DNA of 59,892 nucleotides from an uncultured Pirellula sp. (GCA_903892355.1 CAITIE010000120.1:1-59892); one strand, 5' to 3'. Shown: positions 1 to 5,899, counted from the stretch's first letter. Notes: generated by a model from the sequence alone, not told the origin. Translations and numbers: made by a program.

Positions 1-106
1 GCACACTCTTGGTGCTTTCATAAAAAGCATCTTCCCCGTCGTAGATGTTCACGTCTGCGCAAGCGCTGCCGATGCGTTCTCTTGCAAGTGTGCCAGCACC
101 AGCCAT
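1..106 (-). CDS. Partial cassette gene, unknown product (N-terminus only)
   Basis: An open frame starts at an ATG at 106-104 on the minus strand and leaves the window at its left edge. The first residues are MAGAGTLARERIGSACADVN. It sits just downstream of the attC at 134-226, where the next cassette of the array should begin, and has the canonical minus orientation. Only about 35 codons are visible and I recognise no family. Confidence 0.5.
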   Translation of the reverse strand, partial: MAGAGTLARERIGSACADVNIYDGEDAFYESTKSV

Positions 107-133
107 TGTTGCAGTTTCCTTGAACGTTGAATG

Positions 134-226
134 GGATAACGGCAGCGATGACCGAGTGCGAGCGGGAGACTCAACGCAAGTCCAAACGCCCGAACGAGCA
201 CTTCGCGTCCATCGCTTTGTTCTGGC
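134..226 (-). repeat. Integron attC site (cassette 8)
   Basis: Inverted arms AGCGATG-ACCGA-GTGC (left) and its near complement on the right pair with two extra unpaired bases in the right arm. The outer boxes are AAC (138-140) and GTTCTGGC (219-226). GTTCTGGC is also the start of the same cassette (its complement GCCAGAAC at 588-595), which confirms the cassette boundaries. Confidence 0.85.
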
Positions 227-251
227 ATTGTCTTTCTTAAGTGAGCGATAG

Positions 252-572
252 TCAAGCAATGGAATCGACCGAGATGTGCGCTCGAGTGCCAACAAAACAA
301 AATAGATCAGAATCATTTTTGATTTGAGCTAAGGTTTCATCTACATCAACACGAGGAATGAGTCGACCATTGTCTGAAATCATGCTTACGTCAATCTCAA
401 TCCATTCAACATCGCGATACGCAATAGGCCCAATTGTGCTGATTTCGATGTAACCTTTCGTCGGAATGATAGCCCATGACGCCCATTCGGGATCGTCAGA
501 GTCTCCATTCCATTTGATCCTGACGGCGAGACTGTGGCGTTGGATTACTTCTACAATCGACTCCCAGTTCAT
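252..572 (-). CDS. Integron cassette protein of unknown function (106 aa)
   Basis: The frame is open further upstream, but the ATG at 572 (MNWESIVEVIQRHSLAV) is the sensible start. The upstream extension would run through the attC of the neighbouring cassette and reads as low-quality sequence. The product is a small soluble acidic protein with many alternating hydrophobic residues (WAIIPTKGYIEISTIGPIAY), which suggests a mainly beta fold. I see no signal peptide or membrane segment and recognise no family. It fills cassette 8 (140-594) in the canonical orientation, with its stop about 25 bases before the attC. Expression would depend on an upstream cassette promoter or one of its own. Confidence 0.6.
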   Translation of the reverse strand: MNWESIVEVIQRHSLAVRIKWNGDSDDPEWASWAIIPTKGYIEISTIGPIAYRDVEWIEIDVSMISDNGRLIPRVDVDETLAQIKNDSDLFCFVGTRAHISVDSIA

Positions 573-587
573 ACGATCACGCTTGAT

Positions 588-680
588 GCCAGAACGCGAC
601 CGATCACCCAGCGGCGGGGGAAGTAGTGTCCACCCCAGAAGCGGCCGATCCGCCGCTTGGGTGCATCGAATTGTTCGGAC
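588..680 (-). repeat. Integron attC site (cassette 7)
   Basis: Left arm CCGAT-CACCCA-GCGGCGG pairs with CCGCCGC-T-TGGGTG-C-ATCG, leaving an unpaired T and C in the right arm. The outer boxes are GAAC (592-595) and GTTCGGAC (673-680). GTTCGGAC matches the start of the same cassette (complement at 1138-1145). The loop between the arms is about 30 bases. Confidence 0.88.
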
Positions 681-732
681 CCTTCTATGTATCAGGCGGA
701 CCAAAGCAGCTCTTTGCATCCAGGTTCGCATT

Positions 733-1125
733 CTACATGTCGACAAGCCGCAGGCGATAGTCCTCGGGGAATTCTTGATTCTCGTAAAAGCAAGTGAAAA
801 GGTCAATTGCTTCCCAGTGCGTTAGTACTTCTCGCTGCTCGACCGTAACATCGCCAGCACTCATTTGTATTTTTGCGGGAGATGAATCGCCCTCGGCGTG
901 CCCAATGACGTAATGAGCGAACGAGCCGTCCGGGCAGAAACGTCGCAATTCGACCGTGCAAGCCTTCTTTTCACCGCCACACTGAATGTAGTCTTGTCCA
1001 TCGCGTTCGAGAATGTAAAAGGAATTCTTTTCCGGATTGAGATAGTTGAACGCTTGCGGAAAAGAGTATGCGGGCGGAAGTGCAATCTCGGGTTTCATTT
1101 CGCACCAGAATCGCCACGCTGTCAT
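733..1125 (-). CDS. Integron cassette protein of unknown function (130 aa)
   Basis: I chose the ATG at 1125 (MTAWRFWCEMKPEIALPPAY), which lies just downstream of the attC at 1139-1228. The longer open frame would be translated through that attC. The protein is soluble and mixed alpha/beta, with a Cys pair in DYIQCGGEKKACTVELRRFC and an aromatic-rich C-terminal half (LFTCFYENQEFPEDYRLRLV). It has no signal peptide or transmembrane helix. It is the only gene of cassette 7 (595-1144), in canonical orientation. I do not recognise a named family; the clustered cysteines could bind a metal, but that is a guess. Confidence 0.6.
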   Translation of the reverse strand: MTAWRFWCEMKPEIALPPAYSFPQAFNYLNPEKNSFYILERDGQDYIQCGGEKKACTVELRRFCPDGSFAHYVIGHAEGDSSPAKIQMSAGDVTVEQREVLTHWEAIDLFTCFYENQEFPEDYRLRLVDM

Positions 1126-1138
1126 AGTCTTTTCAGTG

Positions 1139-1228
1139 TCCGAACGCCTGGATTCACCGAGCCGACGGGATAGAGCTACCATCAGAAGTCGGCTGATCGT
1201 TGGCTTCGGTGCAATCCTTGGTTCGTCC
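1139..1228 (-). repeat. Integron attC site (cassette 6)
   Basis: Left arm GGATT-CACCGA-GCC pairs with GGC-T-TCGGTG-C-AATCC, with the same two extra bases as its neighbours. The outer boxes are GAAC (1142-1145) and GTTCGTCC (1221-1228). The R'' box does not match the immediately preceding cassette start (GTTATCGG, complement at 1875-1882). Its first seven bases do match the start of the cassette further out (GTTCGTC, complement at 2605-2611), suggesting the two cassettes moved together. Confidence 0.85.
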
Positions 1229-1384
1229 ATACGGCCCTTGATCTGCCAGGTTGATCGTCCGCGACCGAACCGACTTCTGTATTTTTGAGTAATACTCGCG
1301 CAGTCGTTTCGGATCGTGTCCGACTTCTTCGGAGATCTCATGCCGAACCCTTCGTACTTCTTCGAGTATTGGCGGAGTTGTCAT
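1154..1384 (-). CDS. Antitoxin of a PIN-toxin pair, with an attC-encoded C-terminal tail
   Basis: The 76-residue protein begins MTTPPILEEVRRVRHEISEE and continues HDPKRLREYYSKIQK. This is the pattern of short helical antitoxin-like proteins (PILEE..RIR.E...) found beside VapC-like PIN toxins. Its ATG lies 4 bases after the toxin stop, so the two are co-translated, with the toxin first, the reverse of many type II pairs. The recognisable domain ends near residue 45. The last 24 or so residues (from TKDCTEANDQPTSDG) are read from the attC DNA at 1139-1228, so the natural tail may have been replaced when the cassette formed. It presumably neutralises the PIN protein. Family assignment is by pattern only. 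Confidence 0.7.
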   Translation of the reverse strand: MTTPPILEEVRRVRHEISEEVGHDPKRLREYYSKIQKSVRSRTINLADQGPYGRTKDCTEANDQPTSDGSSIPSAR

Positions 1385-1388
1385 GACA

Positions 1389-1859
1389 TTACTTTCCCCC
1401 GAGCAATTCCATTGGAGTCACTAGTTCTGGAGTGAACATTCCAAGTATACCATTGATTCGGCGAATTTGCCCAAATTTGTTCGCGTTTGCCAAGTGCTGG
1501 CAATTCCAAGTAACCAGGAAGTCGCAACGATGGTACGAGGCTAGTGCCAAATGCAACGCGTCTCCGAAGGGGTCGGCTGGCATCAGTTTGTTTGCCAAGT
1601 AGGCCTCGACGATTTCAAAGACGGGGTCATTCAATTCTAGCATCTCAATCGTGTTCAGCATTCCTAAGCAATCATCACGGCCAGGAAAGTCGCCGCGTTG
1701 AAGTTCGTCCAGTACAGCAGCGCTAGATACGATGCGATCGGATGTGACTGCGAAGTCGTACCATTTTCGCGTCCAATCTCGTCTTGCCACCATCTCCGGC
1801 TCAACTCGCACCTCATGGTAGAAACTCGGAATTGTCGTCTCAATGTAGTAGATTGCCAT
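1389..1859 (-). CDS. PIN-domain toxin (VapC-like ribonuclease) on an integron cassette
   Basis: The 156-residue protein starts at the ATG at 1859 (MAIYYIETTIPSFYHEVR). It has the PIN-domain layout: an acidic residue in the first strand (YIET.IPSF), a central region with VVSSAAVLDELQRGDFPG, and a C-terminal DPFGDALHLALASYHRCDFLVTWNC block with acidic residues and the typical LVTWN strand. PIN proteins are metal-dependent ribonucleases that cleave tRNA, rRNA or mRNA. With the small gene directly downstream it forms a toxin-antitoxin pair in one cassette, common in large integrons where such pairs are thought to stabilise the array. The longer open frame upstream runs into the next attC and is unlikely to be used. 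Confidence 0.85.
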   Translation of the reverse strand: MAIYYIETTIPSFYHEVRVEPEMVARRDWTRKWYDFAVTSDRIVSSAAVLDELQRGDFPGRDDCLGMLNTIEMLELNDPVFEIVEAYLANKLMPADPFGDALHLALASYHRCDFLVTWNCQHLANANKFGQIRRINGILGMFTPELVTPMELLGGK

Positions 1860-1875
1860 CAAGCACTCTCTGTTC

Positions 1876-1969
1876 CGATAACGACCGCGATCACCCAGTC
1901 GCCGCAATAACAATAATGATTCAAATTCACGGCCGACCGGCAACTTGGGTGCATCGCTTGGGGTACGCC
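1876..1969 (-). repeat. attC site with degenerate R'' box (cassette 5)
   Basis: Left arm GCGAT-CACCCA-GT.GCCG pairs with CCGGC.AC-T-TGGGTG-C-ATCGC, keeping the usual two unpaired bases. AAC is intact at 1880-1882. At the other end, where GTT is expected, the sequence is GGGGTAC (1960-1966), so R'' looks inactive. The cassette-start complementarity seen for the other sites is missing here. Confidence 0.7.
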
Positions 1970-2241
1970 CGTCATGGGCATTGGTTTGTGGGGTTTAAGT
2001 CCCCTGTGCGAGATAGGTATCCCTAGGAGACCAGTATACCAAATGACCAGGATTGGTTCGCTTAGCAGGGTGTCTTGAGTCTGAAAACCCTCTGGGTAGA
2101 ACTTGCTCATCTTCGTGAAGCCGCCGCCGCACCACTGTGCGTTCCACAACGCGGCCGGACCCGCATGCGGAGGTAGTTCGGGGAGGGTGCCCGGCAACGG
2201 GCATCCTTACCCGATTTCGTCCTAGTATTGCAGAAACACAG
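1970..2241. other. Structured non-coding segment inside cassette 5
   Basis: About 270 bases lie between the membrane-protein stop and the degenerate attC, with no convincing gene. The segment is rich in hairpins: TGCCCG-GCAA-CGGGCA (2188-2203) with a GNRA-type loop, GGGG/CCCC arms near 1993-2006, and GGTAT/ATACC arms near 2017-2041. Minus-strand frames of 69-112 residues cross it but have arginine/proline-rich low-quality composition. It could be the relic of a structured RNA element, such as a group II intron of the kind that targets attC sites, or a second decayed attC. I cannot identify it. Confidence 0.35.
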
Positions 2242-2592
2242 TCAATTATCAGGGGTGTTAGTTCTCTTTTGGTCGGTTATCTGTCTTAGCTGTTCGTCGC
2301 GTAATGGCTTTCCAATCCAGTCAAACAGTCCCATCAGTCCCACAGTCAGAACAACGATTGAGATCCAAACAACCAGCCCAAAATACGGAAACGGCAACGC
2401 GTTGAGAGAACGCAAAATCGCCCAGACCCCAAACGAGATAAAGATTGGATAGAAGAGAGGAAGATCCATGGTTGGAACACCTCCCCCGTTGTACAGGTCA
2501 CGTGAAACGTCCCAAACCACTATCAGTTTGAATAAGTAGCCCAGCGTGAATAGTACTGTCAGAGCGATCCCAATCCACATCATGGTCGACAT
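2242..2592 (-). CDS. Small integral membrane protein on an integron cassette
   Basis: The 116-residue product begins MSTMMWIGIALTVLFTLGYL. It has three likely transmembrane helices, at about residues 5-25, 46-66 and 70-92, and a polar positively charged C-terminal tail (LRDEQLRQITDQKR). It starts at an ATG 19 bases inside the cassette border at 2611/2612, which is close packing typical of integron cassettes, with AGAGAG as a weak ribosome binding site. No conserved family is recognisable. Membrane proteins of this size are frequent cargo in chromosomal integrons. Confidence 0.6.
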   Translation of the reverse strand: MSTMMWIGIALTVLFTLGYLFKLIVVWDVSRDLYNGGGVPTMDLPLFYPIFISFGVWAILRSLNALPFPYFGLVVWISIVVLTVGLMGLFDWIGKPLRDEQLRQITDQKRTNTPDN

Positions 2593-2602
2593 CAACGACT
2601 CT

Positions 2603-2696
2603 CTAGACGAACGCTCGGATTCACCGAGCCGAAAGGAAAGAGGTAAACATGATGAGCGAGACGAATGAGGCTTCGGTGCAATCCGTTGTTCTACCG
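2603..2696 (-). repeat. attC site carrying a ribosome binding site and ATG (cassette 4)
   Basis: Arms GGATT-CACCGA-GCC and GGC-T-TCGGTG-C-AATCC flank a loop of about 40 bases. The boxes are GAAC (2609-2612) and GTTCTACCG (2688-2696). GTTCTACCG matches the start of the same cassette (complement at 2919-2927), confirming the boundaries. The loop, read on +, contains GGAAAGAGG then ATGATG at 2649-2654, the start of the following gene. Confidence 0.9.
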
Positions 2697-2924
2697 TCTG
2701 AGATAGATGGTACGGGGCCGGATGGGAAGCCAGCGAAGTTTACGTTTGCAGAAGGGCGATGGTTTGCGAACGTGTGCCCGGACTGCAAAGAGAGCAACGG
2801 TATGGGTGTCGTCAACGAACAGCACCTTATTGAGCATTACGAATCGGACCCATACGCCCCGTGCAACAAGCCGTGTTTGTGGTGCGGCAAAGGTCCGATG
2901 GTTCGACAGTTTTTAGATCGGTAG
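2649..2924 (+). CDS. Cys-rich small protein started inside attC (inverted cassette gene)
   Basis: The 91-residue protein begins at the ATG at 2649 inside the attC loop, 5 bases after an AGAGG ribosome binding site; the next codon is also ATG. Residues 1-14 (MMSETNEASVQSVV) are encoded by attC. The body has CPDC, then CNKPCLWCGKGP near the C-terminus, two Cys pairs that look like a zinc ribbon. The TAG stop at 2922-2924 is two bases before the recombination point 2926/2927. The gene runs opposite to the canonical array direction yet fits its cassette (2612-2926) exactly. It is followed by two cassettes built the same way. Function is unknown; nucleic-acid binding is possible from the zinc-ribbon look. 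Confidence 0.8.
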   Translation: MMSETNEASVQSVVLPSEIDGTGPDGKPAKFTFAEGRWFANVCPDCKESNGMGVVNEQHLIEHYESDPYAPCNKPCLWCGKGPMVRQFLDR

Positions 2925-3010
2925 AACGCTCGGATTCACCGAGCCGAAAGGAAAGAGGTAAACATGAGTGCAGACAGTAATGAGGCTTCGGTGCAATCCG
3001 TTGTTCACAC
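2919..3010 (-). repeat. attC site carrying a ribosome binding site and ATG (cassette 3)
   Basis: It is identical to the attC at 3306-3397 over roughly 80 bases and nearly identical to the one at 2603-2696. The boxes are GAAC (2924-2927) and GTTCACAC (3003-3010); the latter matches the start of the same cassette (complement at 3306-3313). The loop carries GGAAAGAGG and the ATG at 2964 on the + strand. Confidence 0.92.
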
Positions 3011-3311
3011 GCCTGGACCGTGGACAGCAGGTAAGCCCCAGTGGAAACGTGGCGGACCTCCGTACAAGATTCCAATTAATTCGGCAGGTGGAACCGTCGC
3101 AAACGTGTTGACGCATGAATCAATCCAGTGGAACCCGCCAGAGCAATGCGACCCGCAACCGAACGGCGATGCTCGATTGATTGCAGCGGCTCCAGATATG
3201 TTGAAGACGCTGCGGGCATGTGTAGCGTGGTTTGAGGATAACGATCTTGATCCTTGTGTTCTGGACGACGTTAAGGACGCGATCAAGAATGCGACCGGCG
3301 AGCAAGTGTGA
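2964..3311 (+). CDS. Phage-type 'HTPGPW...ARLIAAAPDML' protein started inside attC
   Basis: The 115-residue product starts at the ATG at 2964 in the attC loop. Residues 1-14 (MSADSNEASVQSVV) come from attC, and the natural protein then begins HTPGPW. The pair HTPGPW near the N-terminus and NGDARLIAAAPDMLKTLRAC later is the hallmark of a small protein family common in phages and prophages (my recollection), of unknown function. This shows the + strand frame is the genuine one, although it is antisense to the array. The TGA stop (3309-3311) overlaps the A of the next attC box, one base before the recombination point. The cassette is 2927-3312 and holds nothing else. Confidence 0.88.
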   Translation: MSADSNEASVQSVVHTPGPWTAGKPQWKRGGPPYKIPINSAGGTVANVLTHESIQWNPPEQCDPQPNGDARLIAAAPDMLKTLRACVAWFEDNDLDPCVLDDVKDAIKNATGEQV

Positions 3312-3397
3312 ACGCTCGGATTCACCGAGCCGAAAGGAAAGAGGTAAACATGAGTGCAGACAGTAATGAGGCTTCGGTGCAATCCGTTGTTATGCGG
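3306..3397 (-). repeat. attC site carrying a ribosome binding site and ATG (cassette 2)
   Basis: It has the same arms and loop as the site at 2919-3010. The boxes are GAAC (3310-3313) and GTTATGCGG (3389-3397). GTTATGCGG repeats as its complement at 3636-3644, the cassette start. On + the loop contains the ribosome binding site and the ATG at 3350. Confidence 0.92.
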
Positions 3398-3643
3398 CAT
3401 CCGGTACAACCGTTGGTGTTCGACGACAAAAAGACGGTGCGATTCAAGAAAAACAAGATCGTGGAGTTTTTGCTTGACGCGGGACCGTTCGACATGAATA
3501 CACTGGCCGCGATGGAATTTTCGGTTGAAGATCGCGAGCAGTTCGCACAATTGATCGGATATTCGCTGTCAGGATTTGGCGACCTGAGTTACGTCTCGGA
3601 TGAAACTTACGAGCGTGCGGCATCGCAACAGCCGTCCGCATAA
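3350..3643 (+). CDS. Small soluble protein of a phage-associated type, started inside attC
   Basis: The 97-residue product starts at the ATG at 3350. Residues 1-14 (MSADSNEASVQSVV) are attC-encoded and identical to those of the preceding cassette gene. The body, MRHPVQPLVFDDKKTVRFKKNKIVEFLLDAG then DREQFAQLIGYSLSGFGDLSYVSD, resembles a small conserved protein seen in phages and mobile regions, function unknown. The original start may have been the internal ATG right after the attC (residue 15). The TAA stop at 3641-3643 ends exactly at the recombination point 3643/3644. It is the third consecutive cassette in the inverted attC-start design. Confidence 0.85.
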   Translation: MSADSNEASVQSVVMRHPVQPLVFDDKKTVRFKKNKIVEFLLDAGPFDMNTLAAMEFSVEDREQFAQLIGYSLSGFGDLSYVSDETYERAASQQPSA

Positions 3644-3729
3644 CGCCCCCGATGACCGAGCGGTGGCCAAAAACGTTACCATCAGACAGCGGCCGATCCA
3701 CCGCTTCGGTCCATCGGATTGTTACGTGC
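3636..3729 (-). repeat. Integron attC site (cassette 1, attI-proximal)
   Basis: Arms CCGATG-ACCGA-GCGGTGG and CCACCGC-T-TCGGT-C-CATCGG pair with the usual two extra bases. The boxes are ATAAC (3640-3644) and GTTACGTGC (3721-3729). GTTACGTGC matches the complement at 4456-4464, the first cassette start next to attI. The loop contains no ribosome binding site or ATG like those of its neighbours. Confidence 0.9.
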
Positions 3730-3731
3730 CT

Positions 3732-4433
3732 TTAGTCCGCACCAAGGTCTTGGACGAATCTTGCACGAGGCACCACCAAACTTCGATCAACTCCAAGTTG
3801 CTCGGCGACGATCAATTGTAACGCATTCCAAACGTCAGTTGGATTGCGAGTCGAGTACCGAGTTGCGAGCGTATTGTAATTTATCGCGACAATGTTTGTA
3901 ACGAGATCACGAACTGTTGTGCATGTTGACGCCGGATAAATTGCAAACGGTTGAGTCAGGAACATTAGTATGACGGAACTAATGATACCAAGCACTCCGG
4001 CAGCGAAAATTCCGGCTCCCACATTCTGTTGTGCAAAACCGAGAAAGGAAGCAGATACTACGATTGTCACAAAAATGCAATTGAGAAGGGCAAGCCAAGA
4101 TGGTCTTCCGAGACGAGGGAACCGCAAATCCATCCGCGAGCTAAGAGTTTGCCAATAGGTCCGTCGCCCAATTATTGGGATTACGCGATCCAATTGCGTT
4201 TTGGGACGAATTTCCGAATGAGACAATCCGAGAGCGCGCACATGTCTCCGCAAATCATAAAATGCAGCAGCGCTCAAACATGTGCTGGATTTCAACGTTG
4301 AGTCAGCAGTCTTTTCGAGAATGAATTCGTACACGTCGCCAACCGTTAGCATTTTGCTAGCGCGATCGTCTGGGATCGAAATGTCGAACGCCTCTTCGAT
4401 TTCCATTACGAGTTCGACGGTATCAAGTCCCAC
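3732..4433 (-). CDS. Membrane protein with split, order-swapped acyl-carrier-protein motifs (cassette 1)
   Basis: The 233-residue protein starts at a GTG at 4433 with AAGGAG seven bases upstream. Residues 1-42 ([22 protein letters not shown]...[12 protein letters not shown]) match the second half of an acyl carrier protein, helix II onward. The last 25 residues ([26 protein letters not shown]) match the first half, stopping just before the usual Ser. The phosphopantetheine serine itself is absent: GLD replaces DSLD. Between the halves lie a helical region and two membrane helices (about residues 118-138 and 142-162). The layout is that of a circularly permuted, probably non-acylated carrier-like protein anchored in the membrane. 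The stop is three bases from the attC boundary, so the swap is not a simple truncation. Function unknown. Confidence 0.75.
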   Translation of the reverse strand: MGLDTVELVMEIEEAFDISIPDDRASKMLTVGDVYEFILEKTADSTLKSSTCLSAAAFYDLRRHVRALGLSHSEIRPKTQLDRVIPIIGRRTYWQTLSSRMDLRFPRLGRPSWLALLNCIFVTIVVSASFLGFAQQNVGAGIFAAGVLGIISSVILMFLTQPFAIYPASTCTTVRDLVTNIVAINYNTLATRYSTRNPTDVWNALQLIVAEQLGVDRSLVVPRARFVQDLGAD

Positions 4434-4455
4434 TGCGATGCTCCTTCAGTCTCCA

Positions 4456-4494
4456 GCACGTAACATATAGTATGCGGAATTTACCATATTCCGC
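4456..4494 (-). other. attI-like junction with adjacent palindrome
   Basis: GCACGTAAC (4456-4464) is the first cassette start; recombination lies at 4463/4464. Ten bases further toward intI is a perfect palindrome, GCGGAAT-ttaccat-ATTCCGC (4474-4494). An inverted pair beside the crossover fits integrase binding in attI, or a regulator operator. Confidence 0.6.
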
Positions 4495-4546
4495 CGCGGG
4501 GTACCTCGGGGGACCGCTGGCGGCGAGATTGCGGTATCTCACCGAA

Positions 4547-4575
4547 ATCGTAGCGAATGACACAGGAATTTTCAA
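4547..4575 (-). promoter_or_regulatory. Candidate cassette promoter (Pc)
   Basis: On the minus strand, TTGAAA (4575-4570), a 17-base spacer and TACGAT (4552-4547) make a good sigma70-type promoter reading into attI and the cassettes. It lies between intI and the array, where Pc promoters commonly sit. Assigned by eye from the consensus only. Confidence 0.45.
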
Positions 4576-4621
4576 TCAAATCAACTCATTTCCCCCCTGC
4601 TACCTTCCGAGCTTCGGACAT

Positions 4622-4680
4622 GATATGTTGAATTTCGGTTTTCCAGGATATGTTGAATTTTGGTTTTCCGGGATATGTGG
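4622..4680 (+). repeat. 25-bp tandem repeat upstream of intI
   Basis: Two near-identical 25-base units (4622-4646 and 4647-4671, starting GATATGTTGAATTT) and the first part of a third (4672-4680) end just before the intI ribosome binding site. They could be accessory integrase or regulator sites in attI or the intI promoter region. Confidence 0.75.
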
Positions 4681-4689
4681 AGTCGAATC

Positions 4690-5742
4690 ATGCCGGAATC
4701 GGACCCCGTAAGCACGTTCAAAGGTTCGCCCCTGATGAGACAGGTGCGACAGACCATGAGGGTGATGCACGTCGCGAAACGCACAGAGGAAGCCTATATC
4801 TCTTGGATCGCTCGATACTTGATTTTTCATCGGGATCGACGAGGGGGATGGACCCATCCCACTTTGCTCGGCAGTGACGGTATCAACGAATTCTTGACTT
4901 ACTTAGCTGTGGAACGCCGGGTCGCCGCCAGCACCCAAAATCAAGCCCTGTCGGCGCTCCTTTTTCTTTATTCCAAAACCTTAAAATCAGAAATTCAGAT
5001 CGATGCAATTCGGGCCAAACGTCCCTCAAAACTCCCGGTCGTCCTTTCTCCTTCCGAAGTTGCGAAGATCCTCAGTTACGTTCAACCGAAGCCCAAACAC
5101 CTGATGTGCAGCCTGATGTATGGCGGAGGGCTTAGAGTCATGGAGGCATGCCGCCTTCGCGTCAAGGACATCGAATTTGATCGCAAGCAAATCATTGTTC
5201 GCGAAGGCAAAGGTGAAAAAGACCGCGCAGTACCACTGCCTCAGCGCTTGATCACTCCTTTGAAACACCAAATCGAATTGATCAGCAAACTCCACCAACA
5301 GGATCTCCTCGTCGGAGCCGGCTGGGTATGGATGCCCTATGCTTTGGCGATCAAATGGCCTAACGCGGGAAGAGAATTGGGCTGGCAGTACCTGTTCCCT
5401 GCCTCGAACCTTTCCTACGATTCGCACCCCAGAGAATCCCAGGAAGGCATCCCGGATCAACATGTCGTCGACGGCGATCGAACCCAGTTGCGCCGTCATC
5501 ATGTGAACGAAAATTCCGTCCAGGCAGCAGTCAAAGCAGCAGTGCTAAGGGCTGGAATCCATAAGAAAATCACCTGCCACACCTTTCGGCATAGCTTTGC
5601 AACACACCTGCTCGAGTCGGGCAAGGACATCCGCACGATCCAAACGCTGCTTGGACATGCCGATGTTTCGACGACGATGATCTACACGCACGTCAGTCGA
5701 CTGGGGGCCAGCGGAGTGGAAAGTCCGTTGGATCGGTTGTAA
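4690..5742 (+). CDS. intI: Integron integrase (IntI), tyrosine recombinase
   Basis: The 350-residue protein recombines attC and attI sites to insert and excise cassettes. The catalytic set is R149 ([12 protein letters not shown]), H297 and R300 (HTFRHSF), H323 (LLGHADVST) and Y332 (MIYTHV). The IntI-specific insertion is present at about residues 213-245 ([25 protein letters not shown]), as is the RRHHVNE motif before the C-terminal box. These separate it from XerC/D and phage integrases. I chose the ATG at 4690 because GGAG lies seven bases upstream; an in-frame ATG at 4660 falls inside the tandem repeat. No frameshift or stop is seen, so the enzyme appears intact. It is transcribed away from the cassettes, the usual integron geometry. 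Confidence 0.95.
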   Translation: MPESDPVSTFKGSPLMRQVRQTMRVMHVAKRTEEAYISWIARYLIFHRDRRGGWTHPTLLGSDGINEFLTYLAVERRVAASTQNQALSALLFLYSKTLKSEIQIDAIRAKRPSKLPVVLSPSEVAKILSYVQPKPKHLMCSLMYGGGLRVMEACRLRVKDIEFDRKQIIVREGKGEKDRAVPLPQRLITPLKHQIELISKLHQQDLLVGAGWVWMPYALAIKWPNAGRELGWQYLFPASNLSYDSHPRESQEGIPDQHVVDGDRTQLRRHHVNENSVQAAVKAAVLRAGIHKKITCHTFRHSFATHLLESGKDIRTIQTLLGHADVSTTMIYTHVSRLGASGVESPLDRL

Positions 5743-5817
5743 GCGGAGACGAGTCGGTCTCAGGGTACAACCATGGAATGGAGCATTCTAGCTCCAAGAA
5801 AACGCATAAATTTGCAG

Positions 5818-5899
5818 CGGAGGACAAGGGATTCGAACCCTCAACCGGTTTCCCGGCGCCTGATTTCGAATCAGGTTCCTAACCATTCGGCTATCCTCC
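5818..5899 (-). tRNA. tRNA-Ser (CGA)
   Basis: The acceptor stem GGAGGAT/GTCCTCC, anticodon arm CCTGA-TTCGAAA-TCAGG with anticodon CGA, long variable arm and T arm GGTTCGAATCC are all visible on the minus strand. CCA is not encoded. It lies between intI and the next gene, convergent with intI. Confidence 0.93.

Larger units (their letters stand above)
1..5742 (-). mobile_element. Chromosomal integron: cassette array plus intI (array continues off left edge)
   Basis: The integrase gene is on the + strand at 4690-5742. On its 5' side lies an array of cassettes whose attC sites all have the same polarity, with the extra unpaired bases in the right arm, so the array reads leftward from an attI junction near 4463/4464. 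Recombination points (AA|C on +) are at 139/140, 594/595, 1144/1145, 1881/1882, 2611/2612, 2926/2927, 3312/3313, 3643/3644 and 4463/4464. For six cassettes the bases at the cassette start repeat exactly at the R'' box of the same cassette's attC, for example GTTCTGGC, GTTCGGAC, GTTCTACCG, GTTCACAC, GTTATGCGG and GTTACGTGC. That is the expected signature of circular cassettes. The left end is not in the window. Confidence 0.92.

Noticed and set aside
1995-2204. Minus-strand frames (69-112 aa) in the cassette non-coding segment.
   Set aside because: Composition is Arg/Pro/Gly rich, they overlap hairpins, and I see no start context or family; more likely structured DNA/RNA.
2141-2226. A possible further attC with AAC at 2148-2150 and TTTCGTCCTAG at 2215-2225.
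   Set aside because: The outer end resembles the cassette start GTTCGTCTAG, but GTT is lost and the inner arms do not pair convincingly. Mentioned only as a possible decayed site.
2603-3397. Three near-identical repeats about 320-390 bases apart could suggest CRISPR or a transposon repeat family.
   Set aside because: Each repeat folds as an attC site with the same unpaired bases as five other sites here, and the boxes match cassette starts. The intervals hold genes of different length, not spacers.
4660-4692. ATG at 4660 as the intI start.
   Set aside because: It falls inside the 25-base tandem repeat; the ATG at 4690 has a ribosome binding site and gives the normal IntI length.
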